Assembly (NCBI RefSeq): GCF_013404595.1
Contig: NZ_JABVAX010000003.1
Coordinates: 1 to 64,000, forward strand
Reading direction: 5' to 3'
Origin: Jannaschia marina
GTDB taxonomy: Bacteria; Pseudomonadota; Alphaproteobacteria; Rhodobacterales; Rhodobacteraceae
DNA length: 64,000 bases
Shown: in pieces, positions 35,572 to 44,375 of the stretch
Numbering within the stretch: position 1 is the stretch's first letter
How the letters are laid out: each line of letters opens with the position of its first letter
Position numbers and translations under genes: made by a program
Notes under the pieces: generated by a model
Told to the model about the DNA's origin: nothing
Databases searched by the model: none
The model's input: only the letters and a program-made list of their open reading frames with translations

Positions 35572-35587
35572 ATTTTCGCCGACTCGG
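35572..35587. repeat. 16-base intergenic motif, copy 2
   Basis: ATTTTCGCCGACTCGG, identical to 17465-17480. Here the core extends to the palindrome CGCCGA-c-TCGGCG (35577-35589). It lies 75 bases before the RTX protein start, nearly the same distance as copy 1 from the polymerase start. Confidence 0.35.
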
Positions 35588-35661
35588 CGCGCTTTCTAGC
35601 CCTTGGATCAGCGATCGCCCCGTCTCTCCGGGCCCGACGCAGAAACCAGATGGAGCTTACC

Positions 35662-38600
35662 ATGCTATCCGACTTCCTTGCCGGCCTCCGGGCCCGTCTT
35701 CTCCAGACATCCTCCCTTTCGCAGGAAACCGTCCGCGACGGTCAGACGCTGACCAACGGCGTCTTCCAGAGCACGATCGTCGACAACACTCCGGCCTTCA
35801 TTCTCCAGAACGATCTGTCGCGTCTGCTGAACTTCGGCCAGATCCAGACCAACAACGCGCCCGCCGCCGTCGCCGTCCCTGGCGAGGACGCGCAGGTCTT
35901 CAACTTCCGCTCCGGGTCGATCGACGCGAACTCCGGCCCCGACGCGCTGGCCACCGCCATCGACGTCACAGGCAGCGCCGCGGTTCGCAACTTCGGCGCG
36001 ATCTCGGGCGATTTCAACGGTGTCAGCTTCTCGGGTGCCAACAGCTCGGGCACGCTCGACAACTTCCGCGGCGGGGTCATCACTTCCGACAGCCGCGCGG
36101 TGAACATTCAGGGCCAAGGCGTCTCGGTGCGCAACTTCGGTGACATCCTGGGCACCGGCGACCAACGCAACGGCACGATCTATACCGACGCCGGGGCCGA
36201 GGACGTCTCGATCTCGAACTTCACCGGCGGCACGATCGACGCGGGTGAAGGCAACCTCGGCGCGGGCATCTCGCTGCAGGTGGGTGACGAAGCCGGGGAC
36301 GTGGTGTCGAACACCATCTTCAACGGCGTCGGCGCGACCATCGAGGGCCGCGGCCAGGCGGCGGCGAACACAGGCCAGGCCGGTGACGGCATTCGCATCA
36401 ATAACGGGGCCGAGGGCACCGTGTCGGGCACCGACATCGTGAACGCCGGTCTCATCACTTCCGACAGCGAACAGGGCACGGCCGCCGGCCTGCGCATCGC
36501 CGACGGCGTGGGAGCCGAGGGCACCATCGTCAACACCACGACCGGTGTGATCGAGGGCGCACGCAACGGTCTCTACGTGGGCAACGCCGAGCACGATCTC
36601 GACATCGTCAATGCCGGCACCATCCAGTCGGGCAGCCGCGCGGTGAACATCGACGGCTCGGACGTGGATCTCGTCAACACCGGCGATATCCTCGGCACCG
36701 GCGATCAGCGCAACGGCACCGTCTATTCGGACGACACCGCCCGCGACTTCTCGATCACCAACGCCACCACCGGCACCATCGATGCCGGCGAAGGCAACCA
36801 GGGATCGGGCGTGTCGCTCTCGCTCGCCGAGGACGGCAACGGCGAGGTCAGCATCGACAACGCCGGCCTCATCGCCGGTCGCGGTCAGGCCTCACCGGCC
36901 GGTGGCACCGCCGGCGACGGCATCCGGCTCGAAGGCGTGCGCGTCGAGGAAGGCTTCGCGCCCGCGCTCTTCGAGGGCACGATCACCAACCAGGGCACCG
37001 TCACCTCCGAAAGCGACCAGGGCTCCACGGGTGCGTTCCGCGCCGTCAACGGCGTGAACTTCCAGGGCGAGCTGCGCAACGAGGCCGGCGGCACCTTCGC
37101 GGGCGCCAACAACGGCGTCTACTTCGGCACCGGCGACCACACCGGCGGCTCCTTCGTGAACGAGGGCCTCGTGACCTCGGACAGCCGGGCGGTGAACATC
37201 GACGGCGAGGGCCTCTCGGTCGTCAACACCGGCGAGATCCTCGGCACCGGCAACCAGCGGAACGGCACGGTCTACTCCGACGGCACCGCCGACCAGTACA
37301 GCTTCACCAACACCGGCACGGTCGATGCGGGCGAAGGCAACAACGGCTCCGGCGTCTCGCTGCAGACGGGTGACGTGGACGGCGATGTCGTCTCGGCCAT
37401 CGTCGAGAACAGCGGCACGATCCAGGGTCGCGGCGACGCCACCGAGGGCAACCAGATCGGCGACGGTCTGCGGGTCTTCTCGAACGTCGAGGACGCGAGC
37501 TTCGCCGGACTGATCCAGAACGACGGGCTGATCGCCGGTGCCGAGGGCAACGAGGCCGCCGCAGGTATCCGCGTGGACGGCGATGTCGATCTTCTCGGCG
37601 CGATCGTCAACGACGGCGTCGTCCGCGGCGCGGTGAATGCCATCGACGCGACCGACGCGGCCGCCGTGACCATCGTCAACGATGACGACGGTCTACTCGA
37701 CGGCAACGTCCTTCTGGGCGACGGCGACGACATCCTCGTCGACCTCGGCCGGATCGAGGGCGTGATCGACGGCGGCGGCGGCGGCGACGTGCTGATCGCG
37801 GGCGAGGGAGACAACGTCCTCGTCGGCGGGATCGGCAACGACTTCCTCGACGGGGGAGATGGTATCGACACGGCCGACTTCTCCGACCTGGATGTGGGCG
37901 TCACCGTCGATCTGGGCGCGAACGGAAACGGGACCGCCACGCGCGAGACCGGCTTCTCGGTCAGCGTGCAGAATGCCGTCGTGGCAAATCCGGCTCAGTT
38001 CGGCTCGGCCATCGCCGACGGGGCGGCCTTCGTGCAGCAAGCGTTGGAGAGCAACCTCTACTACAACGTGCACACGACTGACTTCCCCGGTGGCGAGATC
38101 CGCGGCCAGCTCGCGGTCGACTCCGACGTCACCGAGCACGGGATCCGCACGATCGAGCTTTCCGGCGGCCTCGACGCCGCGCAGGAACCCGATCCGATCT
38201 CGGACAGCGAAGCCACCGGTCAGGCCACCGTCACCATCATCCAGAACCTTGAGACGGGTGAGGTGACCTACTCGAGCGATCTGTCGGTCAAGGGGATCAG
38301 CGATGCGGATCTCGCAACGCCGATCCCGGGGGTCGTCTCGCCGATCCACCTGCACAATGCTCCGGCGGGTGCGAACGGGCCGGTCGTGCAGGATACGCTG
38401 ATCGACGCGGGTGCCACGCTCGACGTTGATGCAGGGCCGGGCGAGATTGGCGTCGTCGGTGCCGATGTCATCGACGAGGTGCTTGAAGTCGACGTCCTGT
38501 CGTCGATCGAGAACGTCACCGCCTCGGACGATGCAGACGTGCTCATCGGTTCCGACGTTGACAACCGGCTCGTCGGCGGTGACGGCGACGACCTGCTGTC

Positions 38601-38865
38601 GGGCGAGGGTGGCGACGACATCCTCACCGGGGGCGCGGGGGCGGACACCTTCCGCTTCGCGCCGGGCGACGGCAACGACGTCGTGACCGATTTCCAGCTC
38701 GGCACCGACCGGCTGCAGATCGACGACTTCGGGCCCGACTTCTCGGCCTCCGATGCCCTGACCCAGGATGGCAGCGATGCGCTGCTGACCTTCGAGGACG
38801 GGTCGACGGTTCGGCTGGTGGGCGTCGACGCCACCCAGTTCAGCGAAGACGACTTCCTCGCCTGA
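35662..38865 (+). CDS. Secreted repeat protein with RTX calcium-binding motifs and a CHRD domain (type I secretion substrate)
   Basis: A 1067-aa acidic, Gly/Asn/Asp-rich protein without a signal peptide, start ATG 35662 chosen for GGAG seven bases upstream. Residues about 140-690 are built of three long repeats of roughly 182 residues (SRAVNI...ILGTG.QRNGT.Y...DAGEGN). An RTX block follows (GGIGNDFLDGGDGID, about 723-737). Then comes a CHRD-like domain (LYYNVHTTDFPGGEIRGQL, about 800-818), a second RTX block (GGDGDDLLSGEGGDDILTGG, about 972-991) and a C-terminal secretion-type tail (FRFAPGDGNDVVTDF). No protease or glycosidase domain is visible, so a surface or biofilm matrix role is inferred. 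The next two genes encode its likely exporter. Confidence 0.88.
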   Translation: MLSDFLAGLRARLLQTSSLSQETVRDGQTLTNGVFQSTIVDNTPAFILQNDLSRLLNFGQIQTNNAPAAVAVPGEDAQVFNFRSGSIDANSGPDALATAIDVTGSAAVRNFGAISGDFNGVSFSGANSSGTLDNFRGGVITSDSRAVNIQGQGVSVRNFGDILGTGDQRNGTIYTDAGAEDVSISNFTGGTIDAGEGNLGAGISLQVGDEAGDVVSNTIFNGVGATIEGRGQAAANTGQAGDGIRINNGAEGTVSGTDIVNAGLITSDSEQGTAAGLRIADGVGAEGTIVNTTTGVIEGARNGLYVGNAEHDLDIVNAGTIQSGSRAVNIDGSDVDLVNTGDILGTGDQRNGTVYSDDTARDFSITNATTGTIDAGEGNQGSGVSLSLAEDGNGEVSIDNAGLIAGRGQASPAGGTAGDGIRLEGVRVEEGFAPALFEGTITNQGTVTSESDQGSTGAFRAVNGVNFQGELRNEAGGTFAGANNGVYFGTGDHTGGSFVNEGLVTSDSRAVNIDGEGLSVVNTGEILGTGNQRNGTVYSDGTADQYSFTNTGTVDAGEGNNGSGVSLQTGDVDGDVVSAIVENSGTIQGRGDATEGNQIGDGLRVFSNVEDASFAGLIQNDGLIAGAEGNEAAAGIRVDGDVDLLGAIVNDGVVRGAVNAIDATDAAAVTIVNDDDGLLDGNVLLGDGDDILVDLGRIEGVIDGGGGGDVLIAGEGDNVLVGGIGNDFLDGGDGIDTADFSDLDVGVTVDLGANGNGTATRETGFSVSVQNAVVANPAQFGSAIADGAAFVQQALESNLYYNVHTTDFPGGEIRGQLAVDSDVTEHGIRTIELSGGLDAAQEPDPISDSEATGQATVTIIQNLETGEVTYSSDLSVKGISDADLATPIPGVVSPIHLHNAPAGANGPVVQDTLIDAGATLDVDAGPGEIGVVGADVIDEVLEVDVLSSIENVTASDDADVLIGSDVDNRLVGGDGDDLLSGEGGDDILTGGAGADTFRFAPGDGNDVVTDFQLGTDRLQIDDFGPDFSASDALTQDGSDALLTFEDGSTVRLVGVDATQFSEDDFLA
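36088..37700 (+). repeat. Three long tandem repeats inside the secreted protein gene
   Basis: Repeat units of about 540-550 bases. Their best-conserved parts begin near 36091, 36631 and 37180 and encode SRAVNI followed by the ILGTG, QRNGT and DAGEGN motifs at constant spacing. Units differ enough at the DNA level to indicate old duplication with selection for the protein pattern. Confidence 0.75.
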
Positions 38866-38881
38866 GCCAGACCATTGACTC

Positions 38882-38907
38882 GGGACGGCGGCCCCCGCCG
38901 CCGTCCC
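38882..38907 (+). terminator. Strong hairpin between the secreted protein and its ABC transporter
   Basis: A perfect 10-bp stem GGGACGGCGG/CCGCCGTCCC with 6-base loop, 17 bases after the stop and 30 before the transporter start. There is no T run. Probably a partial terminator or RNA-stabilising element giving more substrate than transporter mRNA. Confidence 0.5.
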
Positions 38908-38936
38908 ACCTTCCCGTGCCCAACCGGAGATCTCCC

Positions 38937-40682
38937 ATGCCCGATCGTTCCTCCCCCGTTCGCCACGCCTGGAAGAGCCTGCGCCGCGGCTTCCTCGGGG
39001 TGGCTCTCTTCAGCCTGGTCCTGAACCTTCTGATGCTCGCCGCGCCCCTCTACATGCTGCAGGTCTACGACCGCGTCCTGACCAGCCAGAACCTCGACAC
39101 CCTGATCGCCCTGAGCGTCCTGCTCGGCGGCGTCTTCGTCGTCACCGCACTCCTCGATCTCGTGCGGATGCGCATCCTGGCGCGCCTCGGCGCGCGATTC
39201 GAGTTCCGGATCGGCACGCCGATCCTGCGCGCGGCCATGCGCCGCCGAGTATTGAGCCGGGCCCGCTCGGGCGAGGCGCTGACGGCCGACATCAACGGCT
39301 TTCGCGACTTCATCTCGGGTACGACGCCCACCGCCTTCTTCGATGCGCCGTGGATCCCGATCTATCTCTTCATCCTCTATGCGCTGCACCCCTACCTCGG
39401 GGCGCTCGGTCTCGTCGGGGCGCTGACGCTCACGATCCTCGCGCTCGTCAACAACGCCCGTGCCCACGGCCCCACGATGGCCGCCTCCGAGGCGCGCGGG
39501 CGGGCCGATGCGCTCTTCGGGACGGCCGAGCGCAACGCGGAACTGGCACAGGCCATGGGGATGCGGGCCGCGCTCGCGCGCCGCTGGGCCACGTTGCAGG
39601 TTGCCGGACATCGCCACAGAACACAGGCCGGCGATCGGGTGACGAGCTTCCTAGTGCTGTCGAAATCCCTGCGCATGGCGCTGCAATCCGGGATGCTGGG
39701 CCTCGGCGCGGCGCTGACGATCCTGGGTCAGTCCACCGCCGGTGTCATGATCGCCTCGACCATCATCCTCGCCCGCGCGCTCGCGCCCATTGACCAGTTG
39801 ATCGGCCAGTGGCGTGGCTTCCTTGCGGCGCGCGGATCCTACGCGCGGATCGACGCGCTCACGCGGGACCACCCTGAGTATGCGCGTCGCCTGAACTTGC
39901 CGAACCCCTTCCGCACGCTCGACGTCGCCATCGCGCAGGCCGGCCCGCCCGAAGCGCGCAATGCCACGCTCACCGGCCTTTCGTTCAATCTCGAGGCAGG
40001 TGATACCGTCGCGGTGATCGGTCCGAGCGGGGCCGGGAAGTCGACGCTGGCGCGGATGCTCGCCGGGATCTGGATGCCGCAAAAGGGCGACGTTCGCCTC
40101 GATGGCTCGCCCACGGCCATCTGGAACCCGGAGATCCTCGGCCGACATGTCGGCTACCTTCCGCAGGACGTGGAGCTCTTCGACGGCACCATCCGCGAGA
40201 ACATCGCCCGCTTCGCGACCGAGATCGACGACGCGCAAGTCCTCTCTGCGGCGCAGGAGGCTGATGTACATGACCTCATCACCGCGCTGCCCGACGGCTA
40301 CGAGACGCAGCTCGGTCAGGGGTTCCACCTCTCTGGCGGCCAGCGGCAGCGCATCGCGCTGGCGCGGGCGCTCTACGGCAATCCGTTCCTCCTCGTCCTC
40401 GACGAGCCCAACTCCGACCTCGACACCACGGGCGAGACGGCGCTGCGCCGCGCGATCCTCGCGGCCAAGGCCCGGGGGGCGATCACGATCGTGATGACTC
40501 ACCGGCCGAGCACGCTTCAGGCCGTCTCCAAGGTCCTGATCCTCAAGGGCGGCCGCCAGGCTGCCTTCGGCGACCGGGACGAAGTGCTGCGCGCCACCCG
40601 GCGCAACGTCATCCAGACTTCCGGTGCGGCACGCCCCGTCACCGCCACCCCCACGCCCCGAACCGCAGGAGCCCTGACATGA
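38937..40682 (+). CDS. Type I secretion ABC transporter (PrtD-like permease-ATPase)
   Basis: Inner-membrane exporter ATPase (581 aa). ATG 38937 is preceded by GGAGA at six bases. The membrane domain begins SLVLNLLMLAAPLYMLQVYDRVL (read as two parts of the first helix), typical of PrtD/LapB-type exporters, with six helices and no C39 peptidase domain. Walker A is GPSGAGKSTLARM, the signature LSGGQRQRIALARAL, and Walker B LLVLDEPNSDLD. The RTX protein just upstream is the obvious substrate, and the HlyD-type gene overlaps its end. The outer-membrane TolC-like partner is not in the window. Confidence 0.95.
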   Translation: MPDRSSPVRHAWKSLRRGFLGVALFSLVLNLLMLAAPLYMLQVYDRVLTSQNLDTLIALSVLLGGVFVVTALLDLVRMRILARLGARFEFRIGTPILRAAMRRRVLSRARSGEALTADINGFRDFISGTTPTAFFDAPWIPIYLFILYALHPYLGALGLVGALTLTILALVNNARAHGPTMAASEARGRADALFGTAERNAELAQAMGMRAALARRWATLQVAGHRHRTQAGDRVTSFLVLSKSLRMALQSGMLGLGAALTILGQSTAGVMIASTIILARALAPIDQLIGQWRGFLAARGSYARIDALTRDHPEYARRLNLPNPFRTLDVAIAQAGPPEARNATLTGLSFNLEAGDTVAVIGPSGAGKSTLARMLAGIWMPQKGDVRLDGSPTAIWNPEILGRHVGYLPQDVELFDGTIRENIARFATEIDDAQVLSAAQEADVHDLITALPDGYETQLGQGFHLSGGQRQRIALARALYGNPFLLVLDEPNSDLDTTGETALRRAILAAKARGAITIVMTHRPSTLQAVSKVLILKGGRQAAFGDRDEVLRATRRNVIQTSGAARPVTATPTPRTAGALT

Positions 40683-42043
40683 CCCCGATGACCATCAATG
40701 CCCGTCCCCCCGCGCCCGCGCCCTATATCGAGGATGCCGAGATTTTGGGAGCGACCCCGCGCATCGCGGGTTTCGTCTTCGCCGGCCTTCTCGTCGTGCT
40801 GTTCTTTGCCGGCGGGGCCGTCTTCTGGGCTGCCACCCAGCGGCTCGACGGGGCCATCGTCGCACCGGCCTCCTTCGTCGTGGAGGGCAACCGCAAGACC
40901 GTCGATCACATCGACGGCGGCATTCTCCGCGCGATTCACGTGGCCGACGGTGATATGGTGGAGGCGGGCCAGGTTCTAGCCGAGCTTGACGGCGCGGAGA
41001 TCGCCGTGGACCTCGACGTCCTCGGCAGCCAACTGGGCGAACTCACCGTGCGGGAGGCCCGGCTGCGCGCACAGCTCGCCGGGGCGGAGCAATTCGACCG
41101 GTCGGCCATCGTCGGCGCGGTGCCCGTGCCCGAGGCCTACTGGCGCGCGGCCTTCGTAGCGCAGCAGGAGCTTTTCACGCGGGAACTTTCGGCTCGTCGG
41201 AGCGAGGAGGCGATTCTCGCGCAGCGGATCGACAGCCTGAACGCGCAGATCGCCGGCCTCGAGGAGCAGCGCGACTTCAACCGACGCCAGCTTGAGATCG
41301 GACTGAAGGAGCTCGAGGGGCTTCGCAGTCTTCTGGCCAGCGGCCTCGTCGTCGCCCCGCGCGTGAACGCCCGAGAGATCGAGATCGAACGGCTGCGCGG
41401 GGCCGATGCCTCCTTCCGCACCCAGCAGGCGCAGCTGACCGACCAGATCGGGTCGCTCCGCCTCGCCGCCCTGGGTGAGACCCGTCTGCGCCAGGAGACC
41501 GCCGCGTCCGAGATCGCCGCCATCCATGCGCAGGTTGCGGCCCTTCGTCCGCAGTACGAAGGCGTCCTGGACCGGCTCGAGCGCGTGCGCATCGTCGCGC
41601 CGGTCTCGGGCCGTGTGGTCGACCTTTCGCTTTTCACCGTCGGCGGTGTCGTGCGACCGGGTGTACAGCTGATGGACATCGTGCCCGAGGACGGCGACCT
41701 CGTGGTCGAGGCCCGCGTGAACACCGGCGACATCGAGGCGCTGCGAATCGGTCAGCGGGCGCGCGTGCGTCTGTCTGCCTACGAGCAGGGCGACATCCCC
41801 GAGGCCAGCGCCGAGATCACCGACATCTCCGCCGACAGCCTGCTCGACGAGCGCACGGGCGATCGCTTCTACCTGGTGCGTACGGTCCTTGACGAGATGC
41901 AGCCCGCCCCGGTCGCCGCGCTCGACCTGGTACCCGGGATGCCGGCGGACCTTTTCTTCTCGACCGGGGAGCAGACGGCGCTGAACTATCTCATCAGCCC
42001 CTTCCGGAAGCGCATCGCGCGCACCTTCATCGAGCAGGAGTGA
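40679..42043 (+). CDS. HlyD-family membrane-fusion protein of the type I secretion system
   Basis: Periplasmic adaptor (454 aa) anchored by one N-terminal helix (FVFAGLLVVLFFAGGAVFW, about 31-49). It contains the biotinyl-lipoyl half (VDGGILRAIHVADGDMVEAG, near 80-99), a long coiled-coil hairpin (about 140-290) and a beta-barrel (APVSGRVVDLSLFTVGGVV; then GQRARVRLSAY). It links the ABC transporter to a TolC-type channel. ATG overlaps the transporter stop (ATGA). Length is normal. It ends the operon, and a perfect terminator hairpin follows. Confidence 0.95.
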   Translation: MTPMTINARPPAPAPYIEDAEILGATPRIAGFVFAGLLVVLFFAGGAVFWAATQRLDGAIVAPASFVVEGNRKTVDHIDGGILRAIHVADGDMVEAGQVLAELDGAEIAVDLDVLGSQLGELTVREARLRAQLAGAEQFDRSAIVGAVPVPEAYWRAAFVAQQELFTRELSARRSEEAILAQRIDSLNAQIAGLEEQRDFNRRQLEIGLKELEGLRSLLASGLVVAPRVNAREIEIERLRGADASFRTQQAQLTDQIGSLRLAALGETRLRQETAASEIAAIHAQVAALRPQYEGVLDRLERVRIVAPVSGRVVDLSLFTVGGVVRPGVQLMDIVPEDGDLVVEARVNTGDIEALRIGQRARVRLSAYEQGDIPEASAEITDISADSLLDERTGDRFYLVRTVLDEMQPAPVAALDLVPGMPADLFFSTGEQTALNYLISPFRKRIARTFIEQE

Positions 42044-42442
42044 GCGCGGCACGTCGCCGGCCCGCGATCCGGCGGCAGTGAACCCCGCTGCCGCCGGATG
42101 CAGGTTGTCCACGTGTGGTGTCGGCCAAGGCGCGCGGGGCGACAGCCGGTCAATCTCGAAAGACCGGCGGGAAGCTCTTGCCGGCGCGGCGACAGTCGTT
42201 CAAAAGTCCGGTGCGTCTCCTGCGGTCGAACGGCTCGGACCTCGACGACCAAGCTTTCCCGGTTGCCGCTGTCCGCGGCATCGCAGGATCGGCTAGCTTG
42301 CGAGCGACGCATAACGAGTGACGGCTCCACGGCGGACGGCGGCTGATCCGCACCCGCCCGGACCCACCGTATCGGTTCAATCGAAATCGATGGAATGAGG
42401 GCGGAACACTCGTGATACGTATACGATCGAAACGGGTCTCCG
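42044..42442. other. Intergenic region between the secretion operon and the V-type ATPase operon
   Basis: A 399-base gap with the terminator at 42067-42099, then no coherent gene (short frames on both strands disagree in composition and have no recognisable domain). Overlapping palindromes ATACGTAT (42415-42422) and CGTATACG (42418-42425) lie about 20 bases before the ATPase start, at promoter/operator position. The start codon has only a weak upstream GGG. Confidence 0.5.
42067..42099 (+). terminator. Terminator hairpin after the type I secretion operon
   Basis: A perfect 12-bp stem, ATCCGGCGGCAG (42067-42078) with its exact complement at 42088-42099 and a 9-base loop, 24 bases after the HlyD-type stop. 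No T run follows, as is common in G/C-rich genomes. Confidence 0.65.
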
Positions 42443-43801
42443 ATGCGTGACCTGACCCGCTACACCCGCGTGCTCGAGATCGTGGGCGATACCATGCGTA
42501 TCCGCGTGCCGACGGGCGAGGGGGCGGACGTCGCCGTACGCTTCGGCGATCTCGCCGTCATCGAGGGGACGGAGGGCGCGCGCTCGCTCGCGCAGGTGAT
42601 CGACATCGACCGGGAGGACGTGACGCTTCAGGTCTTCTCCGGGACGAAAGGCATCTCGACCGCCGCTACGGCGACCTTCCTCGGCCATCCGATGCAGGTG
42701 CCGTTCTCCGAAAACATTCTCGGGCGGGTCTTCGACGGAGCGGGCGCGTCGATCGACGGGGGCCCCGACCTCTCGGCAGAGCCGCGCTACGACATCGGCG
42801 GGCCTTCGGTGAACCCGGCCGAGCGGCGGGTGCCGCGCCGCATGATCCGCACCGACGTGCCGATGATCGACGTCTTCAACACGCTGGTCGAGAGCCAGAA
42901 GATCCCGATCTTCTCGGTCTCGGGAGAACCCTTCAATCCCTTCCTCGCCCGCATCGGCATCCAGGCCGACGCCGATATCGTGGTCTTCGGCGGCCTCGGC
43001 CTCATCTTCGACGACTACCACGCCTTCCGGCAGGCGTTCGAGGATGCGGGCGTCTTCGCACGGACGGTGATGTTCGTGAACCAGGCGTCGGATCCGCTGG
43101 TCGAGCGCCTCCTTGTGCCCGACATGGCGCTGGCCGTGGCCGAGAAATACGCGGTCGAGCAGGGCAAGCGCGTGCTCGTTCTCCTGACCGACATGACGGC
43201 CTATGCGGACGCGATGAAGGAGGTCGGCATCAGCCAGGAGCGGGTGCCCTCGAACCGCGGCTACATGGGCGATCTCTACTCGCAGCTCGCGCGCCGCTAC
43301 GAGAAGGCCTGCGACTACGCGAAGGGCGGCTCCGTCACGATCCTCGCGGCGACGACCATGCCGGGCGGCGACGTCACCCATCCGGTACCCGACAATACCG
43401 GCTACATCACGGAGGGTCAGTTCTACCTGCACTCCGGCGTCATCGACCCTTTCGGCAGTCTCTCGCGGCTCAAGCAGAACGTTGTCGGCAAGGAAACGCG
43501 CGAAGATCACGGCCAGATCATGAACACCATGATCCGCTTCTACTCCGAGGCCCGCGACGCGGCCCAGAAGCAGGCGATGGCGTTCGAGCTGTCGGACTAC
43601 GACCGTCAGGTGCTGAAGTTCGGCGCGCTCTTCCGGGAGCGGTTCATGAAGCTCGACATCGCGTTGCCGCTCGAAGAGGCGCTCGACCTCTGCTGGGTGA
43701 CGCTGGCCGAGTGCTTCCGTCCCGAGCAGCTCCTGATGAAGCAGACCCTCGTGGATGCCTACTTCCCGAAGGAGGCCGATGGCCCGCTTGCAGCTCAATA
43801 A
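42443..43801 (+). CDS. ntpB: V-type (A/V) ATP synthase subunit B
   Basis: Non-catalytic nucleotide-binding subunit of the V1 head (452 aa). Recognisable blocks are PFSENILGRVFDGAG (about 90-104), RRVPRRMIRTDVPMIDVFN, IFSVSGEPFNPFLARI (with no Walker A Lys, as normal for subunit B) and TTMPGGDVTHPVPDNTGYITEGQ, the last written here in shortened form of the family core. First gene of the operon, with 399 bases upstream. The D-subunit start lies 23 bases inside its 3' end. Confidence 0.95.
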   Translation: MRDLTRYTRVLEIVGDTMRIRVPTGEGADVAVRFGDLAVIEGTEGARSLAQVIDIDREDVTLQVFSGTKGISTAATATFLGHPMQVPFSENILGRVFDGAGASIDGGPDLSAEPRYDIGGPSVNPAERRVPRRMIRTDVPMIDVFNTLVESQKIPIFSVSGEPFNPFLARIGIQADADIVVFGGLGLIFDDYHAFRQAFEDAGVFARTVMFVNQASDPLVERLLVPDMALAVAEKYAVEQGKRVLVLLTDMTAYADAMKEVGISQERVPSNRGYMGDLYSQLARRYEKACDYAKGGSVTILAATTMPGGDVTHPVPDNTGYITEGQFYLHSGVIDPFGSLSRLKQNVVGKETREDHGQIMNTMIRFYSEARDAAQKQAMAFELSDYDRQVLKFGALFRERFMKLDIALPLEEALDLCWVTLAECFRPEQLLMKQTLVDAYFPKEADGPLAAQ

Positions 43802-44375
43802 GTCGTCGCTCGCCCGCGAGCAGGCCGCCCTGCGGACCTACGAGCGGTTCCTGCCCTCGCTTGACCTGAAACGCCAGCAGCTCATGGGCGAGCGCGCGAC
43901 GGCGGTGGCAAAGGTCGCCGCGCTCGAGAAACGGGTGCGCGACTTCGCCGCGGCGGTCGGGCGCGATCTGCCGATGCTCGGGAACGAGCGGGTCGATCTC
44001 GACGAGCTGGTGACCCTCAAGGATCACCATCTCGGTACCGAGAACGTCGTCGGCACCAGGCTGCCTGTGCTGGAACGGGTCGAGGTCGCCGTCCGGCCCT
44101 ACGATCCGATGACCAAGCCGCACTGGGTCGACGACGTCGCGCGCCTCCTGCACGACATGCTGGAGGCCAAGCTGCGTGTCGAGGTCGCGCGGGAGAGAGT
44201 GCGCCTGCTGGAGGCGGCGGTCGCGACCGTGACGCAGCGCGTGAACCTCTTCGACAAGGTACTCATCCCGGGGGCGCGGTCCAACATCAAGCGGATCCGC
44301 ATCGCGCTCTCCGACGAGGCGATGGCGGCGGTCGTCCGCTCGAAGCTCTCCAAGCGCAAGAGGGTGCGCGTATGA
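43779..44375 (+). CDS. ntpD: V-type ATP synthase subunit D (central stalk)
   Basis: Coiled-coil rotor-shaft protein of 198 aa. ATG 43779 is chosen because AAGGAGG precedes it, and the product starts MARLQLNKSSLAREQ, as in the family. N- and C-terminal helices are long and charged (SLDLKRQQLMGERATAVAK; the C-terminal FDKVLIPGARSNIKRIRIAL is the best-conserved part). Its start overlaps subunit B and its stop overlaps subunit I, so translation is coupled. It transmits rotation between the A3B3 head and the membrane ring. Confidence 0.93.
   Translation: MARLQLNKSSLAREQAALRTYERFLPSLDLKRQQLMGERATAVAKVAALEKRVRDFAAAVGRDLPMLGNERVDLDELVTLKDHHLGTENVVGTRLPVLERVEVAVRPYDPMTKPHWVDDVARLLHDMLEAKLRVEVARERVRLLEAAVATVTQRVNLFDKVLIPGARSNIKRIRIALSDEAMAAVVRSKLSKRKRVRV

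Larger units (their letters stand above)
35314..35661 (+). other. Intergenic region before the RTX/CHRD secreted protein
   Basis: A 348-base gap. It holds the LysR terminator at 35340-35365 and the second copy of the 16-base motif at 35572-35587. Short open frames (including an in-frame extension back to 35437) show no domain and no ribosome site. No further structure was recognised. Confidence 0.5.

Noticed and set aside
35437..35661. 75-residue N-terminal extension of the RTX protein
   Set aside because: No start with a ribosome site, Arg/Pro-rich low-complexity sequence, and the GGAG before ATG 35662 gives a clear start.
36088..37700. Direct repeats considered as CRISPR or mobile repeats
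   Set aside because: They are long, divergent at the DNA level, in frame and conserved as protein, so they are coding repeats of the secreted protein.
42443..43801. Missing Walker A lysine in V-type subunit B taken as degeneration
   Set aside because: Subunit B of V-type enzymes is naturally non-catalytic; the catalytic P-loop is intact in subunit A.
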